A stretch of 64,000 nt of DNA from Liopterus haemorrhoidalis (taxonomy: Eukaryota > Arthropoda > Insecta > Coleoptera > Dytiscidae). Below are positions 57,383 to 64,000 of the stretch, piece by piece (position 1 is the first letter of the stretch; the number at the start of each line of letters is the position of its first letter). The translations under genes and the position numbers were made by a program. The DNA is taken from contig OZ020616.1 of assembly GCA_963971575.1 (NCBI GenBank), forward strand, positions 59,550,525-59,614,524, read 5' to 3'. The notes under the pieces are model-generated. The model was given only the letters and a program-made list of their open reading frames with translations. It had not been told where the DNA came from and did not search any database.

Positions 57383-59640
57383 ATTTAAAGTAATGAAATA
57401 TAATATTTTAGGGAGATTATTTCAAATTTTGACTCGAAATATTTTCAGTTCGTTTCTAAATAAGATTTATTAAACATGGATATTTTTGATTTAATCGGAA
57501 AGTAATCAATACTGTCTAATTATTTTGAATTTGTTCCGAGACCATTCGATAAAGTCCAATTTGTTTGGACATTTAATATTGGTCCAAAAAGTGAACAATA
57601 ATTTTATTTTTAAAAAATTAAAGAATAGTTTGGAAACAAATATTATCAATTTTATTTTTTAGAAATTAAATATTAATTAATCAAACATATAGAAATTTAG
57701 GTACAATATTTATAGCAACGTTTGCTATTAGCGTTTTTTAATTAAATACTTTTTAAATTTTTTTTTCGAAAACTAGTTAAGTAAATTTTTAGCGTTCAGT
57801 AATGATAGCTATTTGCATTATTTTAGCAATTTAAAATTAGTTTGAAAACTAATCAGTATTTTGATTTTTAGAAATTAAATACCAATTTAGAAACAAATTA
57901 ATAATATTAAATTTTTTAGAAATTTAGTTAGATACAATTTTTAGTGCTCAGCAAAAATTGTTATTTGCGCTTTTTTACAAATTTAAAATAAATTGGTAAA
58001 CTAATCAATATTAATTTTTTTAATAATTTTATATTTGTAAACTAATCAGTATTTTTTTTTTTTTTAATGAAAAGCTAATTTGGAAACTAATCATTAATAC
58101 TAATCATTTTGAAAACCAATCGATAACTTACGATGTCCATTTTTTTGGAAATTTAATGTTAAGAAATAAATGGACAATATACCTACTGATGCACTGACAA
58201 AATTTAAATTATTTCACGGCTTGCAATGTTTCATTTTTGATTGATTTTGTAAATTTTATTTAATTAACTCGAGGTACGGTGGCTCCGTAAGACTGTGACT
58301 GGGATTCAGTTCCCGGACACCACTGCGGAATTCATATTCCACACTCCTGTGCACTCAGCCCAGGGGTTGACTCAGCCCTCATTTCATAAATAAAATCAGT
58401 GTGCAAAGATAATAGGAGCACTAGTATCGCCAGATCGTTGGGGGATGTATTATTTGTTTATTATTTATTTAATTAATTGATAATTTAATATTTTTATTTA
58501 ATATTTCAACATTGAACAGTATAGTAGTTGAATATATTTCCTGTGTAGGGCGTAAGGGCCCCATTTACCAGGTTTGGGCCCGCCTGGTAAATGTTTACAA
58601 CTTACGTGGGAAATTATAAAAATAAAATAAATAAATAATAAATATTTGGGGTTGAATATTTGCACGAAAATATAGATGATCTTGAAACATTGTAAAGCAA
58701 TGAAATTATTTTATTTGGACAGTAAATTAGTTAATAATTTTTTGAAAAAATTAAGATTAATTGACAAATTAAATTAATGATTTGGAAAAATAAATTATTT
58801 TGATAGTAAATTAGTTGGTATTGGTATTTTTGTGAAATAAATGCAAATTATGATTAGTTCACAAATTAAATTAATATATTTTAAAAAAATAAAATTAAAT
58901 AGACAGTAAATTAGTTGATAAATTTTTTTAAAAATAAAGTCAATTTATGATTCGTTTACAAATTTAAATATTTTGAAAATATATAATTATTTTGATATAA
59001 AATGAAACATAAATTCAAGTTATGGTTAGTTGACAGATTTAATTAAAATATTTTCAAAAAATAAAATAATTTTGACAGTAAATTAGTTCGTAAATTATTT
59101 TAAAAATAAATTCAAGTTATGATTAGTTGGAAAATTAATTAAACGAAATTATTTTGAAAGTAAATTAATTGGTAATTTTTTTGAAAAACAAATTAAAATA
59201 AATTTTTTTCGTAATAGAAAATTAATTAGACAGTAAATAAGTTGGTAAATTTTTTGAAAAATAAATTTAAGTTTTGATTAGTTGACAAATTAAATTGAAA
59301 TATTTTCAAAAAATAAAATTATTTCAACAGTAAATTAGTTGGTAAATTTTTTTAAAAATATTATCTGATAAATTAATTTTACTTATTTTGTAAAATTAAT
59401 AGGAATTTTGTAAAACACGATATTTAAAAGGAATCATATATAAAAGAACAATATTTGTGAATATTTTGAGTTGGAATATTTGAAATCATCTCCGTTATTA
59501 TTATAAGACTCCCTTATTATTGTATTGATTTGTATTCTGTATCATATTTTGTACAAATTATTGTTTATGTAAAAACTAAAACTGTGTTTGTTGGTGTGGA
59601 TAGGCATTAAATAAAGATTGTAAAAAAAAATATTGAGAAA
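57383..59640. other. Very AT-rich stretch with simple repeats and one SINE-like segment
   Basis: 57600-58140 and 58680-59360 contain many degenerate units of the AAATTAGTTGGTAAATTTTT and TTTGGAAACTAATCA type. 58270-58440 is SINE- or LINE-tail-like: GGTGGCTCCGTAAGACTGTG followed by GATTCAGTTCCCGG, then a CACTCAGCCC segment and an AATAAA-rich tail. No gene. Confidence 0.55.
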
Positions 59641-60235
59641 GAATGAATGTGGAAAAAAAAGTGGATGAAATAAAGAAAAAAAAAATTAAGTGGAATTGAG
59701 TTGAATGTGGAGAAGAATGGTTGGAAGTGACTGGAAAATGAAAGACTTTGATGAATGTGGATAGGAATGAATGGAAGAATATTGTTTATTTTCCCATGAA
59801 TTCTTATCCAAATCTGAGATTGATTGTGGAATGGGAAACTGTGATGAACGTGGAAAGATATGTATGGAAGAATATAATTTTCCCATGCATTCCTATTCAA
59901 ATCTGAGAATGATTGTAGAATGAGTAACTGCGGTGAATGTGGATAGAAATGCATGAAGAATATTATTTATTTTCCCATGCATTCCTACCCGAACCAGAAT
60001 AATTGTTTTACGAGAGACTGCGTTGAATGTGGAAAGAAATACATGGAAGAATATTCTTATTTTCCCATGCATTCCTACCCGAACCAGAATAATTGTGGAA
60101 CGGGAGACTGCGTTGAATGTGGAACGAAATGCATGGAAGAATATTATTTTCCCATGCATTTCTATCCGAATCAGAATAATTGTGAGACTGCGCTGAATGC
60201 AAAAAGAAATGCATGGATGATAGAATGACCTTGAA
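59640..60235. repeat. About 90-bp tandem repeat, six or so units, in the left palindrome arm
   Basis: TTTTCCCATGCATTCCTA recurs at about 59791, 59880, 59972, 60062 and 60149, spacing 87-92 bases. Each unit also holds GAATGTGGAAAGAAATGCAT and CAGAATAATTGTGG. The mirrored array runs from about 63650 to the window end. Open frames across it on both strands follow from the 90-bp period. Confidence 0.85.
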
Positions 60236-61938
60236 ATGAAAGACTGAACCCTTATTTCTTTGTTAACAACCTCTGTATTTACATTATTTTTAATAAATAA
60301 ATATAAAATAAACAGCATTATTATTTCGATAAATACCCACCTAATAAATCCTCTCTGGGGTTGGTTTTTATCTTTCAGATGACGAGAAAGTAAAGAGTAA
60401 GTATTAATATATATATTTAGTTGAGCAAAGGGAGTAGCCCTTGAGGTGGTGAGTATGTATATTATATATATAGACTACGCGAGATGAAAGACTGAACCCT
60501 TATTTCTTTGTTAACAATCTCTGTATTTGCATCATTTTTAATAAATATAAATAAAATAAACCGCATTATTATTTCAATAATTACCCACCTAATAAATCCT
60601 TTCTGGGGTACCTATTTCAAGGTATAGGGTACCTACTACTGCAATGGGTGCTCTCCACAACCCTTATAGGTTCTGAGATATTAATAAAATAAAATTCCAA
60701 AATTAAAAACCCCAAATTCTGAACCCCTGAGGCGCTACAGGGCATTTTTAATTTTTTTTCAACCCTTAAGAGTTATAGGGTTGGTTTCGGATACATAGGC
60801 ACAGAAGGGTATAAGTACTCTACATCCACTATGGGAACCCTGTAACCCTTCTAGTTTTCGAGATATTAAATAAATAAAATTCACTATTCCCCAAAACAAC
60901 CCTTATTCACTGGCCATATACCGTCGATGGACAAAAATTTGTTATCAGTAAATAAATTTTAAGGGTTGAAATTAGGGGATGAAACTTTTAAGCATATGTT
61001 TTAAGTGTTCTACTACACTTTCGTACCCCAATTTTATCCACCTAGTTTTGTCGGATAGCTGGTAAATTTTTGTCTGTGAAAAACACGATATTTTACATAT
61101 TTCAAGGTATTTCAAAATTTGAATCTTAAATATGAGTGGGGGGGGGCTTAAACACCGCAATATATGTGGAGTCTTGGATTTGAGAACGATTATAGAAAGG
61201 GGGGGTAAAAAACACGTTAAAAACCCCAAATTCTGAACCCCTGAGGCGCTACAGGGCATTTTTTATTTTTTTTCAACCCTTAAGAGTTGGTTTCGGATAC
61301 ATAGGCACAGAAGGGTATAAGTACTCTACATCCACTATGGGAACCCTTTAACCCTTCTAGTTTTCGAGATATTAAATAAATAAAATTCACTATTCCCCAA
61401 AACAACCCCTATTCTGTGGCCATATACCGTCGATGAACAAAATTTCTCTATCGGCAAATAAATTTTAAGGGTTGAAATTAGGGGATGAAACTTATTAGGG
61501 TATGTTTTCTATGTTCTACTACCCCCTGATACACCAATATCAACCACCTATTTTATCGGGAATAATTTGTACATGAAAAAACACTGTTTTCACACATTTC
61601 AAAGTATCCGGCGATTTGGTATCAGGAGACTATGAATGCAAAGAGGTAGCAAACAGTTTTTTGGGATTTTCTCGGGAACTGTAAGGGCTAGGGTGTCCAG
61701 ATTAGGTACGTCTCTTCACAGAGGCCCTTAGTATATTCTATTAAAATTTCAACCCCCTATCTCTTAAGGGAGGTAAGTTATTAAGTGTTTTTTATATCTC
61801 GCAACCCTTACCTGTTAGGGGGTTGGATTTTAGTAGGTACTTACTATAAGACCTTAGGACCCTACAGCCACAATAGGAACCCTACAACCCTGCTGGTTTT
61901 CGAGATATTAATAAAACAAAATATTTTTTTTTGCTTTA
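59877..61938 (+). repeat. Left arm of a large palindrome
   Basis: Every landmark at position x recurs inverted at 123877 minus x. For example, the frames at 59893-60318 and 60972-61259 reappear on the other strand at 63559-63984 and 62618-62905. The outer part is identical or nearly so with no net indel; the inner part (about 61500-61938) differs at many positions. The arm may extend left of 59877, since its partner is cut by the window end. Internal direct duplications include about 60690-60960 against 61215-61490 and about 60230-60345 against 60480-60605. Confidence 0.92.
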
Positions 61939-64000
61939 ATATGTGACGTCACTGTACTTTATTAATTTAATATCTCAAAAACTACAAGGTTTGTAGGGCA
62001 CCCTTGCTGGTTGCAGGATCTGAAGGCCATGAAGTACCTGCATACTGAAAACCAACCCTCTAATTTGTAAGGGTTGCGAGATATAAAAAACACTTAATAA
62101 CATTACACCCTTAAGAGATAGAGGGTTGAAATTTTAACAGAATATACTAAGGGACCCTGTGAAGAAACGTACCTAATCTGGAGACCCTAGCCCTTACAGT
62201 TCCCGAGAAAATCCCAAAAAACTGTTAGCTACCTCTTTGCATTCCTAGTCTCCTGATACCAAATCGCCGGATACTTTGAAATGTGTGAAAACAGTGTTTT
62301 TTCTCGGACAAAAATTTGCGATAAAATAGGTGGTTGATATTGGTGCATCAGGGGGTAGTAGAACATATAAAACATACTCTTATAAGTTTCATCCCCTAAT
62401 TTCAACCCTTAAAATTTATTTGCCGATAGAGAAATTTTGTTCATCGACGGTATATGGCCACAGAATAGGGGTTGTTTTGGGGAATAGTGAATTTTATTTA
62501 TTTAATATCTCGAAAACTAGAAGGGTTAAAGGGTTCCCATAGTGGATGTAGAGTACTTATACCCTTCTGTGCCTATGTATCCGAAACCAACTCTTAAGGG
62601 TTGAAAAAAAATAAAAAATGCCCTGTAGCGCCTCAGGGGTTCAGAATTTGGGGTTTTTAACGTGTTTTTTACCCCCCCTTTCTATAACCCTTCTCAAATC
62701 CAAGACTCCACATATTTTGCGGTGTTTAAGCCCCCCCCCACTCATATTTAAGATTCAAATTTTGAAATACCTTGAAATATGTAAAATATCGTGTTTTTCA
62801 CAGACAAAAATTTACCAGCTATCCGACAAAACTAGGTGGATAAAATTGGGGTACGAAAGTGTAGTAGAACACTTAAAACATATGCTTAAAAGTTTCATCC
62901 CCTAATTTCAACCCTTAAAATTTATTTACTGATAACAAATTTTTGTCCATCGACGGTATATGGCCAGTGAATAAGGGTTGTTTTGGGGAATAGTGAATTT
63001 TATTTATTTAATATCTCGAAAACTAGAAGGGTTACAGGGTTCCCATAGTGGATGTAGAGTACTTATACCCTTCTGTGCCTATGTATCCGAAACCAACCCT
63101 ATAACTCTTAAGGGTTGAAAAAAAATTAAAAATGCCCTGTAGCGCCTCAGGGGTTCAGAATTTGGGGTTTTTAATTTTGGAATTTTATTTTATTAATATC
63201 TCAGAACCTGTAAGGGTTGTGGAGAGCACCCATTGCAGTAGTAGGTACCCTATACCTTGAAATAGGTACCCCAGAAAGGATTTATTAGGTGGGTAATTAT
63301 TGAAATAATAATGCGGTTTATTTTATTTATATTTATTAAAAATGATGCAAATACAGAGATTGCTAACAAAGAAATAAGGGTTCAGTCTTTCATCTCGCGT
63401 AGTCTATATATATAATATACATACTCACCACCTCAAGGGCTACTCCCTTTGCTCAACTAAATATATATATTAATACTTACTCTTTACTTTCTCGTCATCT
63501 GAAAGATAAAAACCAACCCCAGAGAGGATTTATTAGGTGGGTATTTATCGAAATAATAATGCTGTTTATTTTATATTTATTTATTAAAAATAATGTAAAT
63601 ACAGAGGTTGTTAACAAAGAAATAAGGGTTCAGTCTTTCATTTCAAGGTCATTCTATCATCCATGCATTTCTTTTTGCATTCAGCGCAGTCTCACAATTA
63701 TTCTGATTCGGATAGAAATGCATGGGAAAATAATATTCTTCCATGCATTTCGTTCCACATTCAACGCAGTCTCCCGTTCCACAATTATTCTGGTTCGGGT
63801 AGGAATGCATGGGAAAATAAGAATATTCTTCCATGTATTTCTTTCCACATTCAACGCAGTCTCTCGTAAAACAATTATTCTGGTTCGGGTAGGAATGCAT
63901 GGGAAAATAAATAATATTCTTCATGCATTTCTATCCACATTCACCGCAGTTACTCATTCTACAATCATTCTCAGATTTGAATAGGAATGCATGGGAAAAT
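61939..64000 (-). repeat. Right arm of the large palindrome, cut by the window end
   Basis: Inverted counterpart of 59877-61938. The spacer around 61920-61965 (TTTAATATGTGACGTCACTG) is not clearly palindromic between the arms apart from a TGACGTCA core. Motifs such as AACCCTTAAGAG, ATATCTCGAAAACTAGAAGG and TTAAGGGTTGAAA recur through both arms. No conserved coding sequence was recognised in either arm. Confidence 0.92.

Noticed and set aside
59607..60318. Open frames of 91-141 codons in the palindrome arm
   Set aside because: They follow the 90-bp tandem repeat and are repetitive on both strands without domain similarity.
60972..61259. 95-codon frame mirrored at 62618-62905
   Set aside because: Present in both arms only because the arms are copies; low-complexity content, no homologue recognised, not conserved evidence of coding.

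Overview
The window is a stretch of an AT-rich insect nuclear genome. The evidence is spliced genes with canonical GT/AG introns, a CCAP neuropeptide precursor and a trissin precursor (both arthropod signalling peptides), a Not-family homeobox gene, and a dense load of small DNA transposons. I cannot fix the order from sequence alone; a holometabolous insect such as a beetle is a guess.

Layout. 1-2.8 kb: AT-rich, transposon-derived sequence. 2.8-8.5 kb (+): the last four visible exons of an inhibitory-type serpin, whose final exon continues past the normal serpin C terminus into a roughly 197-residue Gln/Pro/Arg-rich repeat tail. 8.5-22.4 kb: gene-free, with a 42-bp minisatellite, a triple-nested transposon, several MITEs and some GC-richer unique patches. 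22.4-28.2 kb (-): a Not/Noto-type homeobox gene in at least three exons (EH1 repression motif, then a homeodomain split between two exons), with further repeats in its introns. 28.5-37.9 kb: one unassigned exon-like block, GC-rich unique patches that may be regulatory, and many repeats. 38.0-40.7 kb (+): the CCAP precursor gene. 43.5-46.3 kb (-): the trissin precursor gene, tail-to-tail with CCAP. 50.1-53.2 kb (-): a five-exon SCYL3/PACE-1-type pseudokinase gene. 56.0-57.2 kb (+): the 3' end of a gene I do not recognise, whose poly(A) signal lies inside a MITE. 57.4-59.6 kb: very AT-rich sequence. 59.9-64.0 kb: both arms of a palindrome of more than 4 kb centred near 61938, cut by the window end.

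Biology. CCAP and trissin are secreted neuropeptides processed at dibasic sites. Not is a developmental repressor-type transcription factor. The serpin would act outside the cell on a serine protease. The SCYL3-like protein is predicted to be a membrane-anchored pseudokinase scaffold. Nothing in the sequence shows these genes working as one pathway. Most of the remaining DNA is explained by five good copies of one roughly 400-bp TA-target MITE, hAT MITEs with exact 8-bp target duplications, Harbinger-like MITEs with TAA duplications, Tigger/pogo-like elements, two interspersed families carrying TCTG/CAGA microsatellites, and decayed transposase and LINE fragments. Paralogous repeat copies in the window supply empty sites that date several insertions relative to each other.
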